In this document: piece after piece, positions 10,912 to 24,364 of the stretch
Position numbering within the stretch: the first letter of the stretch is position 1
Layout of the letters: every line of letters starts with the position of its first letter
NCBI GenBank assembly: GCA_033439295.1
Contig: JAVTLE010000004.1
Coordinates: forward strand, 434,012 to 498,011
Direction of reading: 5' to 3'
Origin: Deuterostichococcus epilithicus
Lineage: Eukaryota; Chlorophyta; Trebouxiophyceae; Prasiolales; Stichococcaceae
Length of the DNA stretch: 64,000 nt
The notes under the pieces: model-generated
Told to the model about the DNA's origin: nothing
Databases searched by the model: none
What the model saw: only the letters and a program-made list of their open reading frames with translations
Program-made: the position numbers and the translations under genes

Positions 10912-13900
10912 TCACTCGCACTTGACCGCCTGCAAGCCGCCACAAAAGTGGGTAAGCCGCATTGGTGAGCGGGCCAGCAGTTCACGCAGCAGTGATAGGC
11001 TACACAGAGCTGCACTGCGAAATTTGGCCGTGCGTGCCTTGTAGATGTGCCGTGTGAACGCCAGCGATGCCTGCGGATAAGGGAGGCTCAGTCAGTCATG
11101 TGGCGAGGGCAAGATGTGAAGGCAGGAAGTAGTAAGGTCTCTCGCACAGGAACACGTTCTGGTCCATGCAGGTCCATGTGAGCTGAACACATGGCAGCAA
11201 CAGGCAGCAGGTCGACTCAAGGAGTGGCAGATGCGGCAGGGTACCGCAGCCCAGCAACTCACCCGCCAGCCCACAGTGCCAAGCATCAGGAAGAACCCTG
11301 TGGTTGTTACAACGTCAAGCTCACAGTCATGCACAGGAGAAGTAACATGCGGGCCAGATCACGCATGCAACAAGCACAACACAATCAGTTGCACTCACCA
11401 TAGCAGATGCACAGCATGTACCCAAAGTAAAACGTGGTCTGTGGAGCAGAGCACAGCTCAGAGGTGAGAGGCATTGAAAGTGCTGCTGCCACACACTTTG
11501 CAGCAGAGTTCGGTACAGACAGCCCCCGACTGCGGTGCTCAGTCCAACGAGAAAAAGCAGTCCTGCAGCTCAACAGGCAATGTTCTGCCATACGAACGGA
11601 AATAAACGCTCTGGCATACTGCTTGAAATTACCAAAGTCAGGCCAGGACCAACCTGCATGAAGCCGCTCATGTCAGACCGCCAGGCGTAGTAGTAAAAGC
11701 AGTACCCGTACACGAAGAAGCCTGCGGGACGGTGGCAGCGGGATCTTGGTACGAACTCGCCACATGCAGGTTTGCATGACATCACAGAGCTGCGGCACGC
11801 AGGCAAGCGCCTCACATAGTATTTGCAGCTTCCCATTTTGCAACTTGCTGCCGCACCTGTCGAGCCGCCGCACAGGAATGACCGCCACCACCTGCCGAGG
11901 GGCAGCAGGAAGCAGCCATCATACCGGCGGGCAGCTAACGGCTTGTCTGCAGCTGCCTGTGCAGGTCGTCGTGCAGGCGGGCGCCACAGGCGTCATTCTC
12001 TCATGAGTATGCGAGTGCTCTCATGCCTCCTAATGGCAGCGTTCCACAGAAACCCAGTCAATGAGGAAGTAGGAAGCAGTGCCGCACCACCGGTGGTCCT
12101 CCACCGCGAGCTGGAAGTAGGTGAGGGCGATCGTGATAAACGCCGTGACGATGATCAGGATCACAAACACCAGCGACAGGATGCTGTAGATGGTGTAGAC
12201 CTGCGGGTCAGTATGTTATCCAAGCTGTGGACTTGTCGTCACTCCCGTGTGACGAAGAAAACGATGTACACCATCAATGCAGTGCGCAGCAACAGCAGCC
12301 TCTTTGATGCACCAGGCCTGCTGCAGTGCGTGCGCATCACGAGGACGTGGTCTGCAGGAGCGCGTTGCACCTTGTGGCCCCAGATCGAGGCGAACAGGTA
12401 GTACAGCTCGATGTAGATGGCCGAAAACGGCAGGAAGCCTGCAGAGAGCGCGACCGATGGGTCAGGACGCCCCCCTCGCGACTCTTGCACATGCGCAGGC
12501 ACTTGCAGGGCTGACGCCTGGAGCCAGTGGGTTCTGGCCGCGGCCGCAGCCGCCAACGCAGCAGCCGAGCACCTAAGGTCCGCACACCGAGTCGCGGCAG
12601 CGCGAAGATGCATCGTGGGCGCGGGTCCCCGCATCTACAGATGTGCTCTTTGCAGAGTGTTTTGAAGCTGTTCAGCAGGCGCGTGCAGGATTGCGAACAG
12701 AATGCAGGGGGTGGCGCACCGGCCATGATCATCTGGGGGACGACCGATCGGTACCAGGGGAGCTCCGGCACCTCGCGCGGGTACTTGTTCGTGCGCACCG
12801 GCGCAGCAAAGTCGCCCTGCGCAGACGGGCGGGCGGCCACTGAGCCAGGTCCGAGGGCCGGCGTCCCGCCCTTCCAGGCTTGCGCCGCGACTTGCGAGCT
12901 TTCGCCCCTATGCGGGCCTGCCAGCGGGGCCCATGACGGCGGGAATCCCGGTCACGGTGGCAGGGTGCCATGCGCAACTTCCAGCTTCCAGGTGTCGGAG
13001 GGATGAGGGACACGAGGCTGCTGGCAGCAGGAGCAAGGCAGCCAGACTCTGCAAGCGTGTGAATGAGCCATGCGTTTTGTAGGGAACGCGGCAGGCACCT
13101 GGGAGTTCTTGCCGGCGATGCCGCCAAACACCGTCAGGGGGATGGTGACGGCGCCCCAGATGAGCATGATGATCACGATGGTCCCGACGGGCAGCGCCGC
13201 CGTCGACTGCAGGAGGATCGGCGTCAGAGGTCAGCCGGAACGCTTCTCGAGTGCCAGCTTCCAGCAGCTAGCGTGCTTCACATTTGACCCGTTGCCTTGC
13301 TAGACTCCTCAGAAGGGTCTATGTCAAAAGACAGCAGGGCGACCTCCAGGATGTAGCAGCTTCATTGATGGTGGCTGTGCGCGCGCACCCCATAGATCCA
13401 GGCGACGGTGTTGTTGAAGCAGAAGACGAGGAAGAACGGCCCGCAGTAAACGAAGCAGGTCGTCAGCACGTTCCTCACCTGAGCAACGTGACAGCGCAGG
13501 CGTTTGGGCGACGAGCCTCATGAGGCTGCAAGGTCTGAGCCGGTCGAGGAGTGCCGGAAGGATGCTGCGATGCTTGCAGCGTGCAGGCAGCCGCCGCTGG
13601 TGCAGGAGGATGTTCTCGCAAATTTCTAGCAAAATAAGCTAGATTCATGTGTCTGGCAAAAAGAAAATGCTAGCAGATACAGCATCATGAGCAAACGCGA
13701 GCGGGACGCCATGACTCGCGGACGCAGCCAGCCCATGCACATTGTGCGACCCTTCAGGCGGGCCGCGCGCGGCACCTCGAGGAGGCACACCGGTTCACGC
13801 CACCGCCTGCCTCCGTGCACCTCGCCATGTGCGGTGCAGCAGCGACTGCGCGCTGGCTTCCCATGGCACGTTTTCGGCTGGTGTAGACAAATCACATACA

Positions 13901-16900
13901 GGGCAGGTCGGAGCCGACAGCCTACCCGGATGGCGCCCTCCACCTGGCGGCGGCAGCTGCGCACAGAGCAGCTCGCGGAGCCACTCCTCGCAGACGTCAG
14001 AAGGGAACCAATGCCAGACATCTCGGGCGAGGGAAAGGACAGACACAGCGACCCCTCACCCAGTTGGTGCCCTCCATCTGGCGATAGTAGCTGCTGGCGG
14101 AGTAGCCCGCAATGCCGCTGGTGGAGGCGTACAGCACGATGAGCGCGGTGTACAGGCCGCCCCGGTTGTAGGGGTAGAACAGGTTCATGCAGGCCAGCCC
14201 GAAGATGGCCACCGCCAGCGTCATGAGCTGCGTGCCGGTGCCCACAAAGGCGCAGAACAGGTTCCGCTGCGCGGCAGACGCAGACAGCCTCAGCTTCAAA
14301 AGCGACGTGAGCTGGGTGCCGACGCTGGCAAAGGCGCCGCACTGGTGCCTCTGCATGGCGGGCCATCAATGGAATGTTCTGGAGGTCTCGCTGGGCAGCT
14401 CTTTAACCTGTTGGCTTAGCAGAAGCACATGCACCATGCTGGAATGGGCACAGGACAGCAGGCGCTGGCAGCCAGTGCAACCGGAGCAGATTTTCAAGCC
14501 GCGAGGTGCGTCGCACAGGCCGCAACGCATCGCACCTGCGGCGGAAATCGGAACACATCCCTGCGGCAAACCAGCACCCGTGATTCAGATCGAGAAGCGA
14601 GACAGCCATTTCAGGTTGTTCCGTCATGAACTTGTGCCGACCATGACCATACAACGACTGCGACACAGCACCACCAGCGACATGTGCGCGGCAGACTGCT
14701 CACCCGTGGATGTGCTTCCAGCCAGACTCCGCCTCCTCGTCTGCGGGCGCACGGTCACATCGCACGGTCACAGGTAACACTGGTACGGTCCGTGACTTCC
14801 TAGACACACTCGCCGGGGCAGAATGTGCCATCAGAAACGATACACGCAGCGTGCCATCATGCTTCAGACCCGGAAAAGGGTTCAGCCATTGAGCTTGGGA
14901 CGGGCGACCTCACCGTCGTCCTCGCGGGAGTACTTGATGAAGTCGTTTTTTAGCACTCGCATCAGGATAGTGGCCAGGAAGCCCGTCAGCAGCAGCACCG
15001 TCACACATGAGTTGATGATGCTGAACCAGTGGATCTGCGCAGGTGGCAGGGACGCAACGGCTCAGCCTGCCGGTGCTGGGTGTGTTGACGATCGAATCGT
15101 CAACATCGATCGATCAAATCGATCGATAAAACGCTTGCTGGGCAGCATGAGATGTGTTCAGGTCTGGTGCCGTCAGCACAGGCCGAGCAACACAGGCGAC
15201 GGCATGAGGCCCACCTCCAGGTGCTGGGGGAGAAACTGATACTTCCTGCGCACACCACAGTGACAGCCGCTCAGACCGACTGCACGCTGAGGTGACATGC
15301 ACGTGGCAAAGGTGCGCCTGTGGTGATCAGCTGTGTGCAAGTCATGGCTGCAATGCATACAGCGGTGCTGTCAAGCATGAGCACGTCAGCAGCTGCCGCG
15401 CTCTCCCGGCAGCCCGCGGCCGGCGGCCGCCAACCGAGGCGGCAGCAGGATGGCAGCAAGGTGCGGAAGCAGCGGGGGGCCACAGGCGCAGGAGACGTCT
15501 GCAGCAGGACGCGGCAGCAGCAAGCCCTGCGGTGTCACACACAGCCTTGCAGCTGCGCTTCCCCGTCAAAGTCCCCCACCTGTACTTGTCCATGCGCTTT
15601 TCGAAGGGCACCACCGTCTCGCGCCACGTCACTGAGTAGGTGAACTCTGCTGGGATCAGCTGGCCGTCTGTTTTGGACGCCACGTCCGGCGAGATGTCCA
15701 CCGTCTGGCTCGGGTCCGTCGACACATTGATCTCGATGATGCGGTCCGCGTTGTAGTGGATCTCAAAGTGCACTGCAGTCGGCACAATGCGGGAGCGTCA
15801 TCAGCGTTTGTAGTTTGCAGTATGGATGTTCTCAATGGGCCGCCATCCTTGCATTTGGGAGGAGGAAACTTATTTTAGGGGGTCCAATCGCATGCTACAC
15901 GGCCTGCTGCACATTCGCTGCAGCATGCTGCCAATGCGCTGTCTGCACATGCAGAACATTTGCCGGAACATGAGCATTCACAGTTGCAGGGCCGCCACAT
16001 CAAGACTAGACAGGAAGCAGCGCTTACGAAGCGATAAGACGGACACTGCACCGTGGTTGGATAGGAATTAGAAGCTTGAACAGGTAGCGGGACAGCAGCC
16101 CAGTGAGGATGAACAGGATGCAGCGCATTCACAGCAGAACGAGAACCCCGCACCATGGGTGAACAGGAAGTAGCGCAACTCCACGCTCCCCGGCTTTTGC
16201 ACCTTCTCCAGCTTGCCGATGAAGCCCCAGATGGGCAGGTCGTCGTAGAACATGTTGAAGTAGTAGTCCTGCTCCAGGGCCTGTTCCGGCAAGGGCGCAG
16301 GGCAGGTTAGCGGGCACAACCGGGAGCACAGCGCCAGACGGTGGGCTGTGCAGCGGCGCTGGGGCTGTGCAATGGTCGCCTGGGGGCGTTTTGCAGGGAG
16401 CACGGCGTATAGCAGCAACAACGGGGCGCCTACGCTCGAGCAGCAGCAGTGGCAGGCCCCCAGTCCCCGCGGCGCCGGCATGGGGCTCTGTCGCTGCAGC
16501 GGGGCTGCTATGCGAGCGGGTCTCCAGATTAAACAGGCGGCCCACTTTGCGGAACTGGTCCAGCTCCTTCTGGTTGAGCTCCTTGTTGCACAGCGTCGTG
16601 TGGTCCCGCTCCACTCGGAAGGCCAGGTCATAGGGCGTGTGGATGAGGCGGTTGCCATCGACCACCTCGCCGAGACCCTCCCGTTTGTGCTTCAGCTTGT
16701 CGCCCTTGGGCCGGCAGAAGGGCAGGTTGTAGTACTGGTAGGTCTCCCTGGGGGCAGAGAGGGTGCGGCGTGTGTCAGCGCCGCTGCGGTGTTGTGCAGT
16801 ACGGTACGCCGTCATCCGTTCAAGGTTTGCTGTGGGCATGGCGGCGACAAGGAGGCGCGGTGCCTTGCTTCCATTTCATGCAAAGAACTGCATGAGGCTC

Positions 16901-17226
16901 TGACACAGACATGTGCACATGGCGCTGCAGCGGCGCGGCACCAGACATGGCTTGAGTGACACATAATTTGCGCGCTCGGTGGTCGCGGCTTCACCCCTAG
17001 CTTGGGCGGCAGCAGACACCTGCCTTGCACAGAGGCAGCAGGTTTGACAAAGGGCCTCAGAAGCGCACGCAGGTGATTGGAATGGGCCAATCTTGTTGGC
17101 GTAGAGCGGGACTGCATCGTGCAGCTTGTAGCGATGGGAAGCAGATTCCGCTGGGTGCGCTGCCAGGAGGCACAGCAGCACTGCAAGGCCACACGCAGCG
17201 CGCGGATACTGCTTGTGCAGGTCCAT
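10912..17226 (-). CDS. Transmembrane 9 superfamily (EMP70/nonaspanin) protein, about 15 exons
   Basis: The start ATG at 17226 gives a signal peptide ([12 protein letters not shown]) and then [14 protein letters not shown], the family opening. Later exons carry [103 protein letters not shown] (the second piece a 25-base microexon), [75 protein letters not shown] and [20 protein letters not shown]. The protein ends RHIYKAVKCE. TM9SF proteins have nine membrane spans and sit in Golgi/endosomal membranes. The C-terminal KCE fits the KXD/E retention motif known from plant EMP12. The last intron appears to use a GC donor (AAG|GCACGC). Exon 1 ends at 17069. Its start lies 453 bases from the catalase start on the other strand. 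Confidence 0.92.
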
Positions 17227-17679
17227 GTCGGAGTTCTGGCTCGTTATTTGGAAGGAGTCATCGACACACGATCATCAGCTCGGCTGGAGACTCAATTGCA
17301 CACTATTGAATCAAGACCACCACCAGTTCAAACGTCAAATCTCGGCGATCACAGCTGTGACACTGAGGGTTTGAGAGGGCAGGCAAAACTCGTGCAGAGC
17401 TAAGTGCAATACCCTGTTCCCACCCACAGCACCCCTCGCTTTGATTCCCTTGTACCAGTTTTGACCTTCCGTGGCTATTTGGAAGCCGCTGAGCAGCTGC
17501 CCGCCGACGTCTTTTTCGCAAGGTTTCGGTGATGGGTGCAGGTGAATCTAACGACAAGAAGGAGCAGGAATTTTGTAAGAACCAAAAGCCTGCCCTGAGC
17601 TACTCATACTATTTCCAAGTGAGAGAAAGTCGAGTCTCTAGTCCAGTGCGGTTCAACCAAGGTCTTTTTCCAAGGTTTC
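17227..17679. promoter_or_regulatory. Shared intergenic region between divergent TM9SF and catalase genes
   Basis: This 453-base stretch separates two start codons that point away from each other, so it must hold the 5' UTRs and promoters of both genes. No clear TATA box or conserved element was identified by eye. It is less GC-rich than the flanking exons. Confidence 0.45.
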
Positions 17680-20600
17680 ATGGTGGTCACCAACGGCATG
17701 TCCGGCAAGCAGGGCGACCTGATGGTGAGCAATCCATGACGTGCTATTGGAGCGTGTGCGATCGCTGCGATGCGGCCCGCCTTGAGCATCGTGGTGCCGA
17801 AAGTGACGTCACTGTGAAGCTTACGAATCCTGTGCAGCAGATGGCGCTCTGCCTTGTGCTCCATTCAGCATTCGCATTGGCCCAGCCTCAACAACGAAAT
17901 GCGCTCTCCCCAAAGTCTTGACTTGCGCTGTCATGACGTCCTCATTCATTCTGCAGGAGCGCCCTAGCAGCGCTAATGACAGCAAGGCCTGGACAGACAA
18001 CCAGGGCCACCCCGTCGAGAGTGAGTCGTCAACTCGCAATCCCACCGCACAAAACCCTGCTTCCGCTCCACCGCTGCATGTGGGGCCTGGGCCCCAAAGC
18101 CGGCGGCAGCCTTGCGGCTCCCTGCCGCTGCAGGAGCGCACTTCATGACCACGCACCGTCACAAGCAGTTTTTAAATACATGCAATTGCTGCAGGCAACA
18201 ACCACAGCATGACGGTCGGCAACCGCGGCCCGGTGCTGCTGGAGGACTACCACCTCCTCGAAAAGCTGTCGCAATTCCACAGGTTTTTTTTGGTTGCCAT
18301 CCTGCATCTGCAGAAATGACAGCGACTTCCAAATGCCGGTGCTGATGCGCCGTGCGGTTATGCACATACCAGGGAGCGCATACCGGAGCGCGTGGTGCAC
18401 GCTCGCGGCATGGCGGCAAAGGGCGTGTTCGAGGTCATGCATGATGTGTCCGACCTCACCTATGCCGACTTCCTCAGCGAGGTGAGGGCTTGCTCGGCCG
18501 CGCAGCTTGGTCTGCCTCAACGTGATCCGGCTTGCATGATGCAAATGTGTCAAGCGTAAGCTACCGAGTCCTGCGCCTGTGGACGGCTGCGAGACTGCTG
18601 GCTGAGGCAGCTGGGGAGGATGCTGCTGCGTTGAACTCCTGCCAGGCTTTTGCTTACCGCACCCCCGAGCTGCGACCGAGCAGTCACACGCCTGCTGCGT
18701 CGACAAGCTGGCGCTGCGCCCCACCCACGCGCAGGGGGCTGCAGCGCAGGGGGGCGCCTGGCGCTCACTGTTGGCGCTCACCATTTTCATCAACACGCCT
18801 GCCGCAGGTGGGCAAGCAGACGGAGCTGTCGGTGCGCTTCTCCACGGTGGTGCACGAGCGCGGCTCGCCGGAGAGTATGCGCGACGTGCGTGGCTTCTCC
18901 GTCAAGATGTACACCAACGAGGGCAACTGGGACTTTGTTGGTGCGGCTCCCTTGCGGCCCTCTTGCGGCTCCCTCCACGTTGGTTTGCTCTCAAAAGTGG
19001 CAAATTGCACGCTGCAGCGCATCAGGAGCCGCAGGGCTGGCGACTCAGGCCGGAACACCTCTCGGTAGTGTCCAGTTGGCGGCCTGCCCCGAACGAGGTG
19101 CTGGACCGCATGTCGGACCTGCAGGCGCCCGCGCAACTGCTTGCAGAAGGACGCTTGCAGTTGAACGAGGCGGACAGCGCAGAGGCGGTCGTCTCGCCCA
19201 TGGCCGTGCTGTCCCAGCGCAGGGAACGACATCCCGGTGTTCTTCATCCGCGACGGCATCAAGTTCGTGGACCTGGTGCACTCCCTGAAGCCCAGCCCCA
19301 AGAAGCACGTGCAGGAGGGCTGGCGCGTCCTGGACTTCCTGTCCCACCACCCCGAGTCCTGCCACATCGTGCGCCTTTCCGCCCTCCCCGCAGCGCCATC
19401 GTCATTGTTCCTTTTCGAGTTTGCAGCTCCAGCACCCAAGACGCTTGGCGCCCCCAGCAGGCCGCGCCATGCTGCTGCTGCTCTGGGTCTCAAATGACGG
19501 CTGTCGATTGGGTGTTTGCGTCTGCGCCTTCTGGCTGCATCGACGCTAGACGACGAGTTCCGACTGCTGCTCATGCCTCGTTCCCTGATACGCGCAGCTG
19601 ACATGGCTGCTGGGCGATGAGGGCATCCCCGCCGACTACCGCCACATGAACGGTGTGCATCGCGCAACAAATCTTTCGAAGGGAAAGCTCTACCCTGTGT
19701 GATGAAAAAACCCACATCGACACCAGCCTCGTGGTCGTCACACGCTGGCTGCGCTGTCATAAAGCCTGAAGTGCCAGCTGATGTGAGTCTCGTGCCAAAT
19801 CAAACATTCTAAAAATCTATGTGCCACGCAGGCTTTGGCGTGCACACCTTCAAGCTGGTAACCCAGGAGGGCAAGGAGACATACATCAAATGGCACTGGA
19901 TCTCCAAGCAGGGTGCGATTCTTTGTACTTGCGTGCCTCCCCTGTGATGTAGTTTCACGGCCAGACCTAATTCGTGTCGACGCCTTGCTGGTGGAGCGTG
20001 CGCCCATGCCGTGCTGCCCTTGAGCACTCCCGCGGCCTGCTGTGCCTCTGCCGCTGCGATATGAGCAGGTCCTGACTGCGCCGGCGCGCGCGCCGGCGAT
20101 GGCGCCAGCGGCTGCCTGAAAGTTGCGGAGGCCCCCTCTGACCCTTCCCCAAACGAGCGCCGCCGGCAATGGTCTGAATGGTTGACTGCTGTTCACTCGC
20201 AGGCGAGAAGTACATGACCAATGAGGAGGCGGACGCCAAGGGCAGCGGCCCCAAGAAGCCGGTCACCGCGACGCTGGACCTGTACGAGGCCATCGAGGAG
20301 GGTGCGTAAATAACACATCGAGGAGGGGGCATCGTCCTGGGAGCTGACTTCCGGCAGGGTCTCAGGGTTTATGGCTCTGATGCACGTATCTGTGCCCGCG
20401 ACCCGCCGCCGCCCCTCCTGCACGGCACAATAGCTGACGCCGTGCCTGCGCAGTTGCCGTCCTGCCGCCGACCCCCTGGGGGCGGCTGAACAGAGGAGAG
20501 GAGCTGTCACTGCGTGCATCACCTGCTGGATGGCGGCAGCTCCTTGCGCTGCCGCGTCGGGAGCCCAGGCAGCGTGTTGCTCCGGCGGTCAATGCCGGCT

Positions 20601-22583
20601 GTGGAGGCCCTGACTCTTGATTTCCCGGCAGCTGACACATCATAATTCTGCTGGCCCCTGCAGGCGACTATCCGAAGTGGGACCTGTTTGTTCAGACGAT
20701 GGACCCAGCGCAGGAGGGCTCCCTGGACTTTGACCCGCTGGATCCCACTAAGACGTGGCCCGAGGTGTGTCTTTCAACATCCGGACTTTCGTCATTCAAT
20801 TCCTCTTATTTGTTTCCAAATACGTGCACCGCAGCTTTCAGGATCAAACAAGTTGCTTGCAGACGCACAAGCTCCTCTTTTCGACCATTCACACATCAGC
20901 GAGCCGGCACATGTACCGCCAAGCCCTGCGGCGTCGGCAGTTGGCCCCGGTGTTTCCGGAGGTGGCACCAATTATAACTGCTGACGCCTCCTCGCCCGGT
21001 GCTGTGCAGGACCAGTTCCCTCTGCGGCCTGTCGGGACCATGACTTTGAACCAGAATGTGGACAACTGGTTCAATGTGAGTCACCTCAAACTTGACTCCC
21101 AGGCTTGAACGATCAAAACTCTCGTTCCAAGTGCTTCATGCTTGTGAACATACTTTCATATGACATTACAAAGCGATTTTAGCCTTTTAATCCAAGCATG
21201 CACGTGCGGCAAGGGTGGGACGTAAGCTGCATCGCCGCCGGAACATGCCTCGGCAACTGTGGGCGATGGTGACGCTTGTCTGCTTCCTGTAGGACAACGA
21301 AATGCTGGCATTCAACCCGGGCGTCGCGCCCCCGGGGCTGCTGCCCTCCGATGATCAGCTGCTCCAGAGCCGCATCATGAGCTACTCGGACGCACAGGTC
21401 AGTCCCTCGACCCGCAGGCCCGACCCTGGGGGAGGTCTGTCATGATGACTCCACATACCGTCATGACCAACAGATGTACTCTGTCGTCATCGAGATGCTA
21501 ACGCCGCTGACCCACCCTGCAGCGGTACCGACTGGGCGCCAACTATCTGACGCTGCCCATCAACCGGCCACGCACAAAGTATCACGACAACCACTACGGT
21601 GTGCTCTCTTGGCCTCCCTGCTGTCGCTGTTGCAACCAGTGCCACCGTCCGCCCGCCTATGTAGGCTATGCACATTCCCATATCGTCGAGCGGCGGGTAA
21701 CTGGTTGCCCACGATCCACAACAGCGCTCAATAGCAGGCCACCACGTGTCAGGGAAACTGAGGCTGCTCTCTCTCTCTTTGTTTGCAGACGGCGCCATGA
21801 ACATGGTGAAGCGTACTGAAGAGGTGATCTGCCGAAATCCTTTTCAACCCTTGTCACTTGACATCCTGATGCTGCAACGGTTTAAAGTCAATGGCAACTT
21901 ACCAACATGCCCTTTCTTCATGCAACACAGGTTGACTACTTCCCCAGCCGCAACAATCAGATGGTGGATGGCGCCACCCGCGGCCCGGTGTACTCCAAAG
22001 CGAAAGTTGGAGGCCGCCGCGCGGAGGAGGAGATCAAAAAGGAGAACAACTTCAAGCAGGCGCGTCCTGCTCTGCTGCTTTCAGACCCTTAGGTGTCTGC
22101 CAGCCGTGCAGTGCAAGCCCGAGACCTCGACCTTGCTCATGCCCTTCTTGATAATATATTCAATACTGGCCCAAACTTGATACTTTTGTGCTCTTGCGCA
22201 CAGGCCGGCGACCGAATCCGCGCCTTCACGCCGGACCAGAAGAAGCGGTTCACCGAGAACATCATGATGTGGTTCTCGGAGCCCAAAACCACTGCCGAGG
22301 TGAGAGCCGCATTCTCACACGGCCGTCCCACCAGCCGCCCTCCCAATCCCTCGTTGTCACCTTTTGGAGAGGCGTTTTGCTGACGTCAACTTCCTGCTGA
22401 ACTCGGGCACCAGTTGCATTCCATGCACAGCCTTGATTTATCGCAGTCAGGGCACTTTCAACTTTTGTAACATATACCCTCCTGCAGGTGCGCAACATCT
22501 GGTTGGGTTACTGGGCGGAGTGCGACGCCGCCTTTGGCGCCGAGCTGAAGGCCAACACGCAGGAGGAGGGCCTTGAGGCCTGA
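17680..22583 (+). CDS. Catalase (haem, clade of monofunctional catalases), about 14 exons
   Basis: The chain starts [15 protein letters not shown] at 17680. It continues through [19 protein letters not shown], the active-site segment [13 protein letters not shown] (catalytic His), [39 protein letters not shown] (catalytic Asn), [72 protein letters not shown] (the proximal Tyr ligand lies in RIMSYSD) and [14 protein letters not shown]. The last exon ends [14 protein letters not shown]...EEGLEA at TGA 22581-22583. Splice sites are GT-AG and phases agree. The enzyme splits hydrogen peroxide into water and oxygen. There is no C-terminal SKL-type peroxisome signal, so location is open; known plant catalases use internal or atypical signals. 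Residues needed for haem and catalysis are all present. Confidence 0.95.
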
Positions 22584-23020
22584 ACGATGCTCTGAAACAT
22601 TCATTCGAAACTCAGCGCTGTGACCGCGGGGTCTGGATCCTGGCAGCCCGAGGCTTGTGAGACAGCGGGCGATACGGGACGTGGCGGAGCAACGCGTGAG
22701 CGAGGACATCATCGGTCTGGGTCATGGGCGGTTTTGTGGGCCCAATTAAATAGACTGGTACCCACACATGGCTCGAGGGGCTTAAGGTCGGGGTCTCGGA
22801 TAGGTAAACGCTGCTGCACTTGAAGCTGGCTCTCAGAACATCCATTAAACTTGCGTTGCACATTTCTGGTTTCAAATCTATCAGATTTTTCAGCAGTGTG
22901 GCAGAGGTGACATTTCACAGCTGCGCCGCTTAACAGTCTTTTAAACTGAGCCGTTCCGTGTGCGTGTGCAAGCACTCGATTTTTTTTCATACCTCAAAGA
23001 GTTGATTCCTATCCTTCCTC
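22584..23020. other. Intergenic and 3' UTR region
   Basis: This follows the catalase stop and precedes the 3' end of the next minus-strand gene. Open frames here lack any recognisable domain. The stretch probably holds two converging 3' UTRs. Confidence 0.4.
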
Positions 23021-23851
23021 CTACCGCTTCGTCTGTGGCGACAATTGAGGGCTGCTCCTGAACACTCGACAGCATTCAGGCTGATACCTGAATGAGACAA
23101 TGTACAAATCTTCTTTTGTCTCCAGCAGCAGTAGGTACTGGGGTACAAACACAGTCGATGCAGCCCGGATGAACCCCGGATAGTATCTCTGCAGCTCCTT
23201 AGAATCGCGCTGCACGTGCGCCTGATGTGCTGTTCATTTCAGCTCTCGTCATACTCTAGGTCCAGAGTGTACCCTAACAGGATATCTGCCTACCGTTCTG
23301 CTGAATCTTTGCCTTCGTCATCCATAGGGTCCTCCTCGCAGTCGCCAGGCATACACTTTACCCAGACCGCCCAGTTCGTGTCGTCGTCATCTGTGATGCA
23401 TGCCATGCCTCCGCCGCAGTCCTTCCCTACAATCGCCTGCCGCTCATCCTCGCCAAAGAGCCAGCCGCTGCCGCAGCATGTCAGCGGGCTCTTGAATACG
23501 CGATCGTCGTGCCTGTAGTCTCCGCATGACGGGTTCAAGCGGCTGGCGGCACGCCCCAGCGCCGCCGCAACGTCGCTCCGCGAGCCCGTGAAGTCATACC
23601 ATGCGCGCCGGTATCTGCATGCCTCCAGGACAGCCGGCGGGTGCTGCTGGTCGGCGTCCAGCAGCTCCTACCCGCTCTCCGCGGGGCACGCGCCATCGTC
23701 CGAACCAGACGATCCTTCCACTGAGAAGGATCCGCCATCTTCTGACGATGCCTCTGCCTCAGAGGAGGGCGCCGCGTCCTGCACAGCACATGGCTTCTTT
23801 CTGAGCAGCAGCTGTGCGCGCAGGGTGTGACCCGGCGATGCGGACGCAATT
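23021..23851 (-). CDS. Unknown Cys-rich and acidic protein, partial model
   Basis: Minus-strand coding appears in two or three blocks. Block one (about 23828-23690) follows a GCACAG acceptor and is Ser/Glu/Asp-rich (DAAPSSEAEASSEDGGSFS). A stop in frame (ESG*) implies an intron. Block two (about 23620-23290) reads RYRRAWYDFTGSRSDVAAAL, then CGDYRHDDRVFKSPLTCCGSG, WLFGEDERQAIVGKDCGGGM and CMPGDCEEDPMDD: eight Cys in about 60 residues. Block three (23215-23115) gives FIRAASTVFVPQYLLLLETK followed by EDLYIVSFR and a GT. The hydrophobic strand ending in VSFR before an intron is reminiscent of class 3 lipases, but no GxSxG was found, so this is not claimed. A possible 5' exon (MVLCGIHESMLSLSYIPVGP) begins at 24252. 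The gene model is incomplete and the function is unknown. Confidence 0.42.
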
Positions 23852-24364
23852 CATGGGCTCTGCTTGTCACGGCGACTCATTTGTGTCATTTGCAAAGCCG
23901 TTATCAAGCGGTCCACGAGGACTGCCTTCAGTCCGGTGGTCAGCAGCCCCCGCGCGCCCAGCAATGACTTGAGATCGACGACTTTCATTCACAATACCCG
24001 CTCAGGAGTCACCATAATTGCGGCGTGGGACGTGCACCAAGCTTGATCTGGATCGAAGGTGCAGTCGTGCAAAAGACGACCCGCGTGTCCCGGCGGCTCG
24101 ACAGTCGTTTCATGAGCCAATGCAGCGGTGTATTGATATCTGCGACCGAGTTCAAAGAGTATCTGCAGAACATCGCATCTGCTGAAAATGTCAGGGCCAA
24201 CGGGAATATAGCTCAGCGACAACATGCTCTCATGAATTCCACACAGCACCATGTCTGATCGTCTGCACATGTCTGCACCCCTCTGTGTTTGCACGACGTC
24301 CCTAGCGCACTCTTGCGCATGTACTGCTACTGTGGCCCTTCCAAAGTGTCGGCTCTCGCCGGAG

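Noticed and set aside
15085-15130. Cluster of atcgat palindromes in a TM9SF intron
   Set aside because: Short overlapping palindromes with no sign of function; probably simple sequence.
18765-19760. Minus-strand open frame of 331 codons
   Set aside because: It lies opposite catalase exons; catalase motifs on the plus strand are unambiguous.
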